Position numbers and translations under genes: made by a program
Notes under the pieces: model-generated
The model's input: the letters and a program-made list of their open reading frames with translations, nothing else
What the model was told of the DNA's origin: nothing
Database searches by the model: none
Assembly: GCA_022822005.1 (NCBI GenBank)
Contig: JAJECO010000053.1
Coordinates: 62,001-126,000 of the forward strand
From: Candidatus Poribacteria bacterium
Lineage (GTDB): Bacteria; Poribacteria; WGA-4E; PCPOR2b
Length of the DNA: 64,000 nt
Direction of reading: 5' to 3'
Part shown: positions 1-9,532 of the stretch, in pieces
Position numbering within the stretch: the stretch's first letter is position 1
How the letters are laid out: each line of letters begins with the position of its first letter

Positions 1-503
1 ACAGCGAGGAGAACCCGGACCACTATGTAACTGCACAAGCAGTCGAAGCCGCACGTTGGATGGCTGGCATGGGCAAGGATTATCCAGAACAGGTAGCACT
101 CGGCGTTGCACCGCACACAGTGAAAGAGCAGTATTATTGGGTTGCGCGCCAAGGACAGTCCTACAATCGCGTGGTGGACATCAGCGATTATATGGAGGAA
201 AAGGTGGCTTCGATGAGCGTCAATAAATCGCAGGGACCGGCAGGCTCAAGCGGATCGAGGCTCAAGACGCGACTCTCAAAACAGGGACTACGCCTGCCCG
301 CGCTCGACGGCGATGACGAAACGGCAGACCGTGCGTACATCAGGCTGTTCGGTCTAAAAGCGTACCAAGAAATCGGTCAGGAGTACGGGCTTGAATATGC
401 GGAAAATTTCTACTATGTCGGTCCCGGAGGGACCTTTGTGGGTTGTGTGGAGCAAGAAGAGGTTGAGCAGTATATCGCCGAAAACGCAGCGCCCATCAAA
501 TAG
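1..503 (+). CDS. PIG-L (LmbE) family deacetylase, C-terminal part
   Basis: The frame is open from the left edge, so the gene starts outside the window; the first ATG in view (60) is internal. The visible part contains a NPDHYVTAQA stretch followed by a DISDYMEEKVASM segment, both typical of the C-terminal half of PIG-L/LmbE zinc-dependent N-acetylglucosaminyl deacetylases. The family's N-terminal zinc motif (HPDDE-like) is not in view. Family members remove acetyl groups from GlcNAc-type substrates. It lies 37 bases before a PhyH dioxygenase on the same strand, so the two may be cotranscribed. The substrate cannot be told. Confidence 0.75.
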   Translation, partial: SEENPDHYVTAQAVEAARWMAGMGKDYPEQVALGVAPHTVKEQYYWVARQGQSYNRVVDISDYMEEKVASMSVNKSQGPAGSSGSRLKTRLSKQGLRLPALDGDDETADRAYIRLFGLKAYQEIGQEYGLEYAENFYYVGPGGTFVGCVEQEEVEQYIAENAAPIK

Positions 504-540
504 CGGAGAAGCCAAGCGAACTAAAGAGAGGTAAATTCAG

Positions 541-1347
541 ATGAAAACCGACGCAAAACTAACCCCGGCACAACGCTACTTCTACGATGTAAACGGCTAC
601 GTCCTACTCAAGGGTATCTTCAGTCCAGCGGAATGTCAACATCTCATCGATCTCGCGGATCAGATGGACACCGATGACGGGTGTGCCTACAAACACGATG
701 GATATCCGAAAACGCCGATACTTACTGTTCTTTCACGGTGCGCTTGGTATCATCCGCATCTGCTGGAGACAGCGATGCACCCGATTTTACTCCCTATTAT
801 TGAGGAAGTGGTCGGCGGTGACGTGCGCCTTGAGGAGCATCAATATCTGATTAACTATCCAAATGTAACGGAAAATGGAAACGGCAATAAAGCGTCCGAG
901 GTCAAGGACGAAGGATGGCACCGGGGCACCGCCCCGAACTTCGGCAGTTTTGAGGCGGACGGGCACTATCACTGTATGTTCAGCAAAGCCTTCATCTACC
1001 TGACCGACAACGGTCCGGGTGAGGGCACTTGGGTGGTGCCGGGCAGCCATCGAATAGACATGCCCACAAAAGCACTGCGCGAGTTCATGGACGAAACCCT
1101 GGCGAAACAGCTACAATCCCAAGCCGGGGATGTCCTCATCTTGAGCGAAACGCTGATCCATGCCGGTCCAAAACTCAAAGCGGGTTCATCTCCGCGCTAT
1201 TCATTGGTCTACGGATACACCCCGCCGTTCATGCAAACGTGGCGGCGCTATGATCCGCCGGAAGATCTGGTTGGACGGGTGACACCGGAGCAACAGCAGT
1301 TTTTGACAGGTGAGATTCGCTACGGATTCCGTCGAGGCGAATTTTGA
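541..1347 (+). CDS. PhyH-family dioxygenase-like protein with HxG metal motif
   Basis: A 268-residue protein with the phytanoyl-CoA dioxygenase fold signature: a PGSH turn (167-170), distal His207 in IHAGP and Arg219 as candidate 2-oxoglutarate anchor. Known PhyH enzymes are Fe(II)/2-oxoglutarate hydroxylases with an HxD...H triad. Here the first motif reads H127-R-G129, so the usual iron-binding aspartate is a glycine. This resembles the HxA/HxG site of non-heme iron halogenases, but the activity is not shown by sequence alone. A ribosome site (GAGAGG) precedes the ATG. The gene follows the PIG-L gene closely. Three genes at 43-46 kb carry a related HxG site. Confidence 0.8.
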   Translation: MKTDAKLTPAQRYFYDVNGYVLLKGIFSPAECQHLIDLADQMDTDDGCAYKHDGYPKTPILTVLSRCAWYHPHLLETAMHPILLPIIEEVVGGDVRLEEHQYLINYPNVTENGNGNKASEVKDEGWHRGTAPNFGSFEADGHYHCMFSKAFIYLTDNGPGEGTWVVPGSHRIDMPTKALREFMDETLAKQLQSQAGDVLILSETLIHAGPKLKAGSSPRYSLVYGYTPPFMQTWRRYDPPEDLVGRVTPEQQQFLTGEIRYGFRRGEF

Positions 1348-1367
1348 TAGGCAGGTTTCACAGTGTC

Positions 1368-1506
1368 AGGACTTACACAAATTTAGCAGGCGGCGCGAGA
1401 TTGTTCTATTTTTAACCCCCTAAATCCCCAACCCCCTAAATCCCCCTTGTCAGGGGGACTTTGGAAAATCAGGGGGACTTGTGAACCAATTGCATACGTA
1501 AGCCCC
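1368..1506. mobile_element. Family-1 MITE-like element, copy A
   Basis: Begins AGGACTTACACA and ends TACGTAAGCCCC, imperfect inverted copies of each other. The inside holds C-rich direct repeats (CCCCCTAAATC) and a CCCCCTTGTCAGGGGG hairpin. The flanks CAGTGTC and AAGTGTA agree at 5 of 7 positions, a worn target duplication. The reverse complement is clearly related to the copy at 19112. It lies just after the PhyH gene and ends 7 bases before the stop of the convergent gene at 1514. It is too short to encode a transposase. Confidence 0.7.
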
Positions 1507-1513
1507 AAGTGTA

Positions 1514-3352
1514 TTAGATGCCGGGTGAAAAGACGAAAATCGCTTCGCGGAACTGTCCGAGCGGACGTCCATGATAAGTTACCTCCAGCGGAATAACGGT
1601 GCGTTGTACGCCGTTAGCGTGTATCGGAATTGGGATCGAAAAGGTGATATGACCCTCCTGCTTGGGTGGGATAGTCGCCGTCTGTTCGGGAACGTCCACG
1701 CCCCACGCTTCAGGCAGGATCAGACGGCAACTCGCAACCCGTGCCTGTGAGGAATGATTGGTAACAGTCAGCTGCAAGGTTGCTGTCTCGCCGGGGATAA
1801 CATCTTGCTCGTAGGGAGAGGGACGTACCCAGTGTTCGTCCATTCCGTAGTTGGGATGGTCCCACGGAAAGAGTTCGGCATAGAGGCGTTCTCTTTCAGC
1901 GAGGTTCGTGCGCATCTGCTTAATCTCTTCGTCCGTAAAAGCAAAGGCACACTGCACGTGGCAGTTGAAGATATGGGTCGGTCGTAGTTCAGCAATCCAA
2001 GCAAGGCACCGATCATAACCCACCCCTTCACCGAGCAGGTTGCGATTCCCGGAGCAGTAATCATCAATACCCGACATTGTGAAAGAATCGCCAGCGAAGA
2101 ACAGACGCACACCCCGTCCTTCGACGAGCAATCCGCCGTGATAATAGGTTTGACCGGGAAAGTGGTACGCGGTCATCTCAAATTCGTTCCACGTCCACGA
2201 ATCGCCGTCTTGGGTATGATGATCAATCCGTGCGAGGGCGGGCGAGATGCAGGGGATACGGAAAGCGCGTGGGTTCTCCACAACCTCAGCCACAACTGAA
2301 TCGGTTCGGGTCATGCACGGAAAGCTTTCTTGAAATTCGGGGACAGCGTCCACATGATCGTCGTGATAGTGCGTAATCCAGAACTCTGTCACATCGGAGA
2401 TCTCCCCTTCAGCTTTGAGACGCTGAATCTGTTTCAGGATGCCGGGGCTGCCGCAATCCATTACGAACGCCTCCCCGTTCTCCGAGATAACTATCCATGT
2501 TGTTCCGTAGTGGCGCAGGAATTCCGGCACCTCCTTGCCTTCACGGATGGGCATGTGCCCCGCGTTGCCTTCAAACGCAGTAAACAGCTTCGGGAAGTAG
2601 TATCGGAGCGCGGAAATGGCAACATACTTATCGTAGCAGATATCAAGTCGTGACAGGAGCGCATCAACCGCGCCTGCTGGGTCACGCATAATTTTTCCGT
2701 GTGAGGGGATGAGAACTTCGGGCGACTGTCCCTGTACCTTTTTGAGGCTATGGGTCAAGCGTTCTCTACCACCGAGGAATCCGTGATAATCCGTTGTCTC
2801 TCCCCCTTTTTGGAGGCTATACAGTTCCCAGATCTGTCCCGTGTCGTAAATCAGATCACCACAGAAAGCGTAACAGATTCCATCAATTTCGACCATATAA
2901 GATACACTTCCGTCGGTGTGAGCGGGTGTATCAATTACACGAATTTTTGCGTTTCCCCATTGGAGGCTTTCTCCCTCGGCATAGACATCGGTGACGGGAA
3001 CAGACTCAGCGAGCATTAGGTTGTGCGGGTGATAGTTGTAGAGATGCCAGCGCATCTGTGGATCGTTCCAGAAGGTTTCGACCGACTCGAACCATTGACG
3101 TTCCTGCGAGGGGACGCCAATGCGGGCGTTATCTGACGTTACGAGTCCAATCCCCGACGCTTGATCGCGGTGATGATGTGTGAACAGCACCATGTCAACA
3201 GCCGAAATTCCGAGCGCATCAAGGGTTGAGCGCACACTGTCATCGCCACAGTCAATCAACAAGGCACGATTACCGTCGCGCAAAATGCCGACATTGATAG
3301 AACCGTGATGAACGAAAAGTTGGTCGCTAAGTTGAGAGTATTGGTTTGACAT
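1514..3352 (-). CDS. Tandem metallo-beta-lactamase-fold hydrolase with C-terminal Ig-like domain
   Basis: A 612-residue protein with two MBL-fold domains in one chain. The first (about 1-230) has H59-H-H61-R-D63-Q, where the usual last histidine of HxHxDH is glutamine; later it has TPAHTDGS and FCGD metal-site motifs and a PSHG motif. The second (about 280-490) has a canonical THYHDDH around residue 327 and FFAGDS. The last 110 residues are strand-rich and look like an Ig/NEW3-type domain. Family members hydrolyse esters, thioesters or phosphodiesters at a di-metal site; the substrate here is unknown. There is no signal peptide. It is divergent from the DUF523 gene. Confidence 0.75.
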   Translation of the reverse strand: MSNQYSQLSDQLFVHHGSINVGILRDGNRALLIDCGDDSVRSTLDALGISAVDMVLFTHHHRDQASGIGLVTSDNARIGVPSQERQWFESVETFWNDPQMRWHLYNYHPHNLMLAESVPVTDVYAEGESLQWGNAKIRVIDTPAHTDGSVSYMVEIDGICYAFCGDLIYDTGQIWELYSLQKGGETTDYHGFLGGRERLTHSLKKVQGQSPEVLIPSHGKIMRDPAGAVDALLSRLDICYDKYVAISALRYYFPKLFTAFEGNAGHMPIREGKEVPEFLRHYGTTWIVISENGEAFVMDCGSPGILKQIQRLKAEGEISDVTEFWITHYHDDHVDAVPEFQESFPCMTRTDSVVAEVVENPRAFRIPCISPALARIDHHTQDGDSWTWNEFEMTAYHFPGQTYYHGGLLVEGRGVRLFFAGDSFTMSGIDDYCSGNRNLLGEGVGYDRCLAWIAELRPTHIFNCHVQCAFAFTDEEIKQMRTNLAERERLYAELFPWDHPNYGMDEHWVRPSPYEQDVIPGETATLQLTVTNHSSQARVASCRLILPEAWGVDVPEQTATIPPKQEGHITFSIPIPIHANGVQRTVIPLEVTYHGRPLGQFREAIFVFSPGI

Positions 3353-3377
3353 TTGTGGGCCTGAATTTAAAAAGTAA

Positions 3378-3397
3378 GGAACGCAGATCTGCGTTCC
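3378..3397. repeat. 20-nt perfect palindrome, copy 1
   Basis: GGAACGCAGATCTGCGTTCC reads the same on both strands. The same 20 bases occur at 16813 and inside the restriction-modification gene at 25794. Copies 1 and 3 also share the flanks TAA before and CTACA after. Here it sits between two divergent genes. Confidence 0.9.
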
Positions 3398-3447
3398 CTA
3401 CATCGGGAGGGTTGGACGTTGCTCAAGTCCTTAACTGAGAAATTGTT

Positions 3448-3909
3448 ATGAAAAAAATTGTCATCAGCGCGTGTCTCATCGGTGAAAAGTGCCGCTATAA
3501 CGGTCGCGACAGCAAGAGCGATGTAGTCACGAACAAATTTGAAGCAGATTCACTGATTCAGATCTGTCCGGAGCAGATGGGTGGGCTTTCGACCCCTCGA
3601 CCGGCTGCGGAAATTGTCGGCGGAGATGGAGAGGCTGTTCTCGACGGAAGGGCGCGAGTCATCACAGTCGATGGTGAGGACAAAACCGAGGCTTTCCTAG
3701 GGGGTGCATATCGTGCATTAGAAATTGCTCAGGCACATGGTGCGACCTATGCCATCCTCAAGTCGAAGAGCCCTTCCTGCGGTTGTGGAAAGATATACGA
3801 CGGATCTTTCACCGGCAAGCTCACCGATAGTGATGGCGTTACTGCGGCCCTATTTCGTCGGCACGGTATAGAAATTATGACGGAAGAGGATCTGGAGAAC
3901 GAGGCGTAA
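3448..3909 (+). CDS. DUF523 family protein
   Basis: A 153-residue protein matching the DUF523 family along its length: N-terminal SACLIGEKCRYNGRDS with conserved cysteines, a CPEQMGGLSTPRP block, and KSKSPSCGCGKIYDG. The four or more conserved cysteines suggest metal or Fe-S binding. Family function is not established. The ribosome site before the ATG is weak. It ends 45 bases from the convergent PhyH gene and is divergent from the MBL-fold gene, with a palindrome in the shared upstream region. Confidence 0.85.
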   Translation: MKKIVISACLIGEKCRYNGRDSKSDVVTNKFEADSLIQICPEQMGGLSTPRPAAEIVGGDGEAVLDGRARVITVDGEDKTEAFLGGAYRALEIAQAHGATYAILKSKSPSCGCGKIYDGSFTGKLTDSDGVTAALFRRHGIEIMTEEDLENEA

Positions 3910-3954
3910 AAAAGACGGATTTTCTTCCGAAAACCAAAATAGAGCGATGAACGC

Positions 3955-4857
3955 TCAAGCCGCCACCGCCTCCTCGCCGAGATGCTCCGCCAACCAAAGC
4001 TTCAGTGGGACATCTTCATCGGTCGGTGATGTATAGCCATGTCCACCTGTGCTGGCACCGAGTAATTGTCGTCGAATCGGATCACAGCGATCCATAAAGT
4101 GATCCACGGTCATGTCATCTCTGGGTCGCAACCACCGGTAGCTGTAGCCGTAGAAGAGCACCTTTCGCGGGATCTCGGAATAATTTGGACTGGCGGAATG
4201 CCAGAGTCGGCGATCAAAAAATACCGCTGAACCGGACGGCACCTTCACAGCTAATGCCTCTTCAGGATCCGAAACGCCATCTGAGGGAAAGTCAGGTGTT
4301 TTCCTTAGCTGGCTGCCGGGTAGGACATAGAAATTACCTCTACCCTCTTCTGTGGTATCGGTCAGAAAGAAAGCCACTTTGAGGGAGATGCGCGGTTGAG
4401 GAGTGGTCTCCAACTCATGATTCAAACGTGCACTATCCTGATGCCATCCCAAACGCTTCTTCACCGCCCCTTCGTCAGGTGGTCCCGGAGGGGTGACTGT
4501 CATATGGGAGTGGTAAAGCTGGATGTTCCATCCCAAGAGCCCCCACACCTTCGGGAACGTCTTATACCAATCGAGCAGTTCCAGAAAAATTTCGTCCTTC
4601 CCCACAAAGTCCATCAAGTTCAGGCGGTCATACGGACCTACTAGCTCCGCTGGCGGTCGGTTCGGATCGATTGTAGCAGGCTTTTGATTTGGTGAGGCCC
4701 CTGTGCTCCGGTATTGAGCATCGAGCCGGTCTACTACAGTCGTGAGGTCTTTGACCATCTCCGGTGGTAAAACGTTTTCTACTATAAAAAAACCGTTCTT
4801 CTCAAATTCAAGATGTTCATCTTCAGTCAAGCAATAATCAAAACACGATGTGTCCAT
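3955..4857 (-). CDS. PhyH family dioxygenase, canonical
   Basis: A 300-residue Fe(II)/2-oxoglutarate-dependent dioxygenase of the phytanoyl-CoA hydroxylase family. All key residues are visible: H139-Q-D141 and distal His220 for iron, Arg231 for 2-oxoglutarate, plus the LTDTTEEGRGNFYVLPGS core. It should hydroxylate a small organic substrate, which cannot be named. A GGAGGCA ribosome site precedes the ATG. It stands alone, convergent with DUF523 and divergent from the DUF6785-type gene. Confidence 0.88.
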   Translation of the reverse strand: MDTSCFDYCLTEDEHLEFEKNGFFIVENVLPPEMVKDLTTVVDRLDAQYRSTGASPNQKPATIDPNRPPAELVGPYDRLNLMDFVGKDEIFLELLDWYKTFPKVWGLLGWNIQLYHSHMTVTPPGPPDEGAVKKRLGWHQDSARLNHELETTPQPRISLKVAFFLTDTTEEGRGNFYVLPGSQLRKTPDFPSDGVSDPEEALAVKVPSGSAVFFDRRLWHSASPNYSEIPRKVLFYGYSYRWLRPRDDMTVDHFMDRCDPIRRQLLGASTGGHGYTSPTDEDVPLKLWLAEHLGEEAVAA

Positions 4858-5161
4858 ACATGCCTCCTTGATTTATCGCTCATTCTTGCGTGCAAGTCTG
4901 CATTGCAATAAAGTGGCAAACAATCTATCATTTATGGCGTACTTATACATTCAAAGTATTATATCAGATTCAACCAAACCTGTAAACCAGAAAGGTTACG
5001 CGAATTTCGTTTCCAAAGAAGTAGTTTCAGGGTTGAACGGATCATTCTTGATGTTGATTACTGGAACGCTATGTTAGCGTGTTATGGAGTGTAAGTTATC
5101 AAAAGTAAGCGCGACAGTTGAACGGCTACTCCAAGCCGAGCGAGCGTAAAGGGAGGCACCA
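4858..5161. other. Divergent intergenic region
   Basis: No gene is visible in these 304 bases. It separates the divergent PhyH (minus) and membrane-protein (plus) genes, so it must hold both promoters. One possible plus-strand site is TTGCAA (4903-4908), 17 bases, TATCAT (4926-4931). A ribosome site GGGAGG stands just before 5162. No REP palindrome is seen here, unlike most other gaps. Confidence 0.4.
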
Positions 5162-7150
5162 ATGGATGCCTTTAAGGAGAGGGAACTCTCTGACTCTCGA
5201 TTGCAAACAGGAGAAAAGACGGAAAAGCCGAACGCCTTTGGTCCCAATCACACCCAAGGGATTTCATGGAAGGCAGTCGTTTTTGCCGTCGTACTCATTC
5301 CGCTTAATACCTACTGGATCGCTGTGACCGAAATGGTGTGGTCCGGATTGCATTTCACCGCTGTATCACTCCCGCTGAACGTAATCTTCATTCTGTTTTG
5401 GCTCATCGGCTATAACGCGGTTGCGCGTCGAATTTCCCCTCAACTGGCATTTTCACAGAATGATCTCTTGGTAATTTACATCATCTTGGCGACATCAAGC
5501 GCGGTTGCAGGCTACGATAGCCTTGTTGGACTGATAGGCGTTTTGCCACACACGACATGGTTTGCAACCCCTGAAAACGATTGGGGTAATCTGTTCACAG
5601 GGCATCTGCCGACGTGGCTAATCATCACCAACAGAGAAGCCGTTCGGGCTTTTTACATTGGAGAGGTCGATTTTTACGGAGCGAATTATTGGCGATACTG
5701 GTTAACTCCAGCGATCAGTTGGACTTTTCTTTTCCTAATTTTAACTGTCTTGCTACTCTGTATCACGGTCATCCTCCGGCGCCCGTGGACGGAACAGGAA
5801 AAATTGACCTATCCGATCATACAGCTGCCCCTTTCGATGAGCAATCCCAAAACTCGACTGTTTTACAGTAGGTTGTTCTGGATTGGTTTTGCAGTCGCAG
5901 CGATTGTCGATATCATTAACGGACTAAACTACCTCTATCCCAGCGTTCCGTATATTCCAGTACGGGGCATCCGACTCGATCACTATTTCACGGAAAAACC
6001 GTGGAACGCCATCGGGTGGACACCCATCCGTTTCCGTTTCTTCATGATCGGCATGACCTATCTGCTGCCGCTAGATCTATCCATCTCTTGCTGGTTTTTC
6101 TACATACTCCGCAAAATTGAACGGATTGGTGGCGAGATCGCTGGGTGGTCAAATATTCCGGGATACCCCTTTTTGGGGCAACAATCAATGGGCGCTTTGC
6201 TGGGAATCTGTATCATTGCCCTTGTCTCGATCAACCGTCATCTGCGGGAGGTGATCAAAAAGGTCTGCTTCGGCACAGAAATTGACGACTCTAGCGAACC
6301 GTTGCGTTATCGTGGAGCGGTTTTTGGCATTGTGGTTTGTAGTATACTGCTTGGTATTTTTGCACAACGGATGGGATTGTCGCTTTGGGTGGTGGTCGTT
6401 TTTTTCCTTCTTTTTCTGATAATGTGCATCGCCATGGCACGCATCCGCGCTGAATCTGGCGTACCGGAGCATATCATGCACGTAGTCTCGCCACAAGATT
6501 CGCTTGTAAGATTGTTGGGAACTCGAATTTTTGGTCCCCGCAACCTTTCGGGTCTCTCACTTTTCGTGTGGTTCAGTTATCGCAAGAGAAACTACTTGAT
6601 GCCACATCAACTTGAAGGCTTCAAGATTGCCGAACAGACCGGTTTTTCAAGCCGCCCCGTCTTTTGGTTTCTGATCTTTGCAACCGGAATGGGGCTCCTT
6701 TCGGCGTTCATCATTTTTCCGCAGGTTCTCTATCACTACGGCGCCGAAGCGCGCGCCGGTGGGATGAAGGGGGTCGGGTGGAATTCCTTCAACCGCTTGT
6801 CTGACTGGTTGCAGCATCCCCGCTCACCGGATTGGATTGGCAACGGCTTTTTGCTTTTGGGGTTATCATTGACATTTGTTTTAGCCTTTTTACGTCGCAC
6901 CCTGCTCTGGTGGCCATTTCACCCAGCGGGCTATGCGTTAGCGACGAGCCGTGCCATCGACGACTACTGGTTTACGATAGTCTTTGCCTCAACCCTAAAA
7001 TGGGTGATTCTGCGAAGTGGCGGTGCCCGGGGGTATCGCCGATCACTCCCGTTTTTTCTGGGACTGATTCTGGGGGATTACATCCTCGCGTGCGGTTGGT
7101 CGCTGCTTGGGATCGTCTTAGATCGCCCCATGTATACGGTGTGGGTGTAG
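5162..7150 (+). CDS. Polytopic membrane protein, DUF6785/DUF6784-like
   Basis: A 662-residue integral membrane protein with roughly a dozen hydrophobic segments after a soluble 35-residue N-terminus. Recognisable blocks are WFATPENDW, RRPWTEQEKLTYPI and LRYRGAVFG, which recur at the same places in the convergent gene at 7167. I recall such proteins as DUF6785/DUF6784; the layout is transporter-like (OPT-like), but no function is established. Strong GGGAGG ribosome site. It ends 16 bases from its paralogue on the other strand. Confidence 0.7.
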   Translation: MDAFKERELSDSRLQTGEKTEKPNAFGPNHTQGISWKAVVFAVVLIPLNTYWIAVTEMVWSGLHFTAVSLPLNVIFILFWLIGYNAVARRISPQLAFSQNDLLVIYIILATSSAVAGYDSLVGLIGVLPHTTWFATPENDWGNLFTGHLPTWLIITNREAVRAFYIGEVDFYGANYWRYWLTPAISWTFLFLILTVLLLCITVILRRPWTEQEKLTYPIIQLPLSMSNPKTRLFYSRLFWIGFAVAAIVDIINGLNYLYPSVPYIPVRGIRLDHYFTEKPWNAIGWTPIRFRFFMIGMTYLLPLDLSISCWFFYILRKIERIGGEIAGWSNIPGYPFLGQQSMGALLGICIIALVSINRHLREVIKKVCFGTEIDDSSEPLRYRGAVFGIVVCSILLGIFAQRMGLSLWVVVVFFLLFLIMCIAMARIRAESGVPEHIMHVVSPQDSLVRLLGTRIFGPRNLSGLSLFVWFSYRKRNYLMPHQLEGFKIAEQTGFSSRPVFWFLIFATGMGLLSAFIIFPQVLYHYGAEARAGGMKGVGWNSFNRLSDWLQHPRSPDWIGNGFLLLGLSLTFVLAFLRRTLLWWPFHPAGYALATSRAIDDYWFTIVFASTLKWVILRSGGARGYRRSLPFFLGLILGDYILACGWSLLGIVLDRPMYTVWV

Positions 7151-7166
7151 CACTTTGAGAAAAGTA

Positions 7167-9080
7167 TTACCCGGGCAGCGCGCCTCGATAGTCCACCCCT
7201 GTGAACATGCCGATGACCATCCACAACCCAACGATACCATATTCACCGAGAATCAACCCCATAAACAGCGGTCTGAGTTTACGGTAGCTCCCAACCCCTC
7301 CGGTCTTCATAATTACATACTTCAAAAGCCAACCGATAAACATCGACGCCCAAAGAAAATAGGATGAATAGACCGCACCCATGACATAGCCGATTGGGTG
7401 CAACTTCCACCAAATAAATTGATGCCGCATGACGAGGAGAAAAGAGATAATTCCGGTACCGACAAGCATGCTGTAAACTTCAGCCCATTTTGGGCCCTTT
7501 GGAAACTGTATCACCGACGTTATGTGGTTAAAATACCTGGGAGACCTGATGAACGGTCCCTGTTGTAAGTTTAGCGCACCTTTGTCATAAATCAGCGGTA
7601 ACGACGCAACATAGGAAACGCCTATCGAAAAGAGAATAGCGAGTGCCATCGCCCAAAATAGACCTCTTCGATTAAGTTTCACAGGGTCTGCAGCTTTGAA
7701 TCCGTGTAGAATGCTCGGCATCAAAATCCCGCCCCAATCGCGCATCATGACCCGTTGGAATCCCAAGAAGCTCCAACTATTCGCTCCGATGATTCTCGTG
7801 CCGACTGTAGTCTCGAAGTATTCCGAGGGGTACATTGGGGCTTGGATGAGCAATAGTCCGCCATTGACGACCATCCATGTCAAGGCGGTAGAAACGATTA
7901 GAAAGAGAGCGATAATGCTCAGTGCAACCCAGAGCGTCATCCCGGCGTAGGCACAGAGGAGCCCCAGTAGCAGAAATCCAAAAATCAATCCCAGCAATGC
8001 CCATCTATAAGGGAGCGGTTCGTTGGAATCGTCAATTGCTCTGGTTGTAGATCTTTCGGCAAACGTCTTTTTCAGTATGTCGCTGAGATGGCGACGACTG
8101 TTATATATAAAAGCCAACGCAAGCACCACGTAGACCGCCATCGTTTGCCCCCGCGCACAGATCCACGGATTGATTGGGATGGAAAGCGCATTGATTATCA
8201 AATACTGAACTTTGAAGAACAAAAAGAAGAACCAGCAACTGAAGGAAACTTCCATGCTGAGAAGATATGTGATACCGATAACTGAGAAATAGAGAAACAA
8301 GCGGAGTTGGGGCCACCAGCGCATCACAATCCACGGCCTTTCGGTGAATGGTCCGTAGAGGTCGTAGCGATTCGGAATGCGGGGAAGTGCAGGGAAGTAT
8401 TCGTGAAAACCGTTGAGCAGATGAAATATGGCAGCAATCGCAAATCCTACCCACATCGCTCTGCTCTTGAAAAAGCCGCTGAGTAGCGAATTAGGCTGTG
8501 TGCGCTGCACCATCTCGGCGGGCACGGCAACAAGCGGGAAGATGAACCGTTCGTGCTCAACCCACTGCTTCCGCAGAACGACCGATAGACAGATTATGAC
8601 CAAGTATAGGATGATGATAAATATCGTCCAAGTAAAAAGTGGCTTTGCCCACAGTGCCCATGGAACGAACGTTTCGCCGCTGTAGAAATCTGAAGCCGCT
8701 TGTTTGTCCCAGATCACAAGCCACTCTGGCAGGTGCGGGTAGAGCGTATCGACCCATTCGTTCTCTGGCGTAGCAAAATAACGTGGTGCGACTATATAGG
8801 GAAGCAGGTACCCCATCATCCCTTTGGAAGGGATAGCGGAAGTTACAATTAGCATCACCCATACAGTCATCAATTCACCGGGATTCAACTCCGCTTTCGG
8901 TGTTATCTTTTTGAGGACAGGGTTGATGCCAAGGGCAAGAACAACTAACGCAAATAGCGCTCCCAGAGGGAAATGACTGCCGGAAATATCTGTCCCTTGA
9001 AGGTAGTAGTCATTATACGGTGTAATCGCTGTCTGTGTGATGACCAAGGCGATGCCAATGATAATCGCTCTTAAAGACAT
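7167..9080 (-). CDS. Polytopic membrane protein, paralogue of 5162-7150
   Basis: A protein of about 637 residues with many transmembrane segments and the same blocks as its convergent neighbour (YFATPENEW, LRKQWVEHERFIFPL, LPYRWALLG). The frame is open to 9140, but the extra 20 residues are polar. The ATG at 9080 opens straight into a hydrophobic segment (MSLRAIIIGIALVI) and has a GAGAG site before it, so I take that start. Function unknown; transporter-like by layout. Tail-to-tail paralogues suggest an old inverted duplication. Confidence 0.7.
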   Translation of the reverse strand: MSLRAIIIGIALVITQTAITPYNDYYLQGTDISGSHFPLGALFALVVLALGINPVLKKITPKAELNPGELMTVWVMLIVTSAIPSKGMMGYLLPYIVAPRYFATPENEWVDTLYPHLPEWLVIWDKQAASDFYSGETFVPWALWAKPLFTWTIFIIILYLVIICLSVVLRKQWVEHERFIFPLVAVPAEMVQRTQPNSLLSGFFKSRAMWVGFAIAAIFHLLNGFHEYFPALPRIPNRYDLYGPFTERPWIVMRWWPQLRLFLYFSVIGITYLLSMEVSFSCWFFFLFFKVQYLIINALSIPINPWICARGQTMAVYVVLALAFIYNSRRHLSDILKKTFAERSTTRAIDDSNEPLPYRWALLGLIFGFLLLGLLCAYAGMTLWVALSIIALFLIVSTALTWMVVNGGLLLIQAPMYPSEYFETTVGTRIIGANSWSFLGFQRVMMRDWGGILMPSILHGFKAADPVKLNRRGLFWAMALAILFSIGVSYVASLPLIYDKGALNLQQGPFIRSPRYFNHITSVIQFPKGPKWAEVYSMLVGTGIISFLLVMRHQFIWWKLHPIGYVMGAVYSSYFLWASMFIGWLLKYVIMKTGGVGSYRKLRPLFMGLILGEYGIVGLWMVIGMFTGVDYRGALPG

Positions 9081-9334
9081 ATCACTCTCGCTGACTAGTA
9101 TTTCTGCGGGCCGGTTCGATGATGCAGTGCGTCTGACCATCCACGCTCGGTCAACCGATCACCCAAAGGATGAAGGAAGTAAAGAGGTAACCCCCTTTTT
9201 TCCAATCTTCCCATCTTCGATTCGATACCATCAACGTGATGCAACATCAAAATTATAGCACTTTTCTCGCTAAACACGGCGATAAAAAATACCGAACTGA
9301 GCGCGACATATACGGAAGATTAACCACTATACTG

Positions 9335-9358
9335 TAGGCAGGGCATCTTGCCCCGCCC
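9335..9358. repeat. REP palindrome of the RAYT-flanking type
   Basis: GGGCATCTTGCCCC core with GC-rich arms, matching the palindromes around and inside the RAYT gene at 51.4-52.0 kb. This copy lies 42 kb away from that gene. Confidence 0.8.
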
Positions 9359-9365
9359 GAAAAAT

Positions 9366-9532
9366 TATGGTGAACTTTAGAATTACTTGGATACTCTGTA
9401 CCGGCGATGGGAAAATCCGGGCTATCACCTCGGTAGGTGCGGTTTCTAACCGCACCGCATAGGCGCAGTTAGAAACAGCGCCTACCAAACATGGGGAGCG
9501 AAAGTGTATACATATTTTGATAATTCACTATA
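9366..9532. mobile_element. Family-2 MITE-like element, copy G
   Basis: Left end TATGGTGAACTTTAGAATTA and right end TAATTCACTATA are imperfect inverted copies. Inside are GGTGCGGTTTCTAACCGCACC and a GGCGCAGTTAGAAACAGCGCC palindrome, followed by GGGGAGCGAAAGTGTATAC. The same parts occur in the copies at 11354, 40389 and 45940. No coding capacity. Confidence 0.7.

Noticed and set aside
3910-3954. GAGCG...CGCTC hairpin between DUF523 and PhyH as terminator
   Set aside because: The stem is only five pairs and no T-run follows on either strand.
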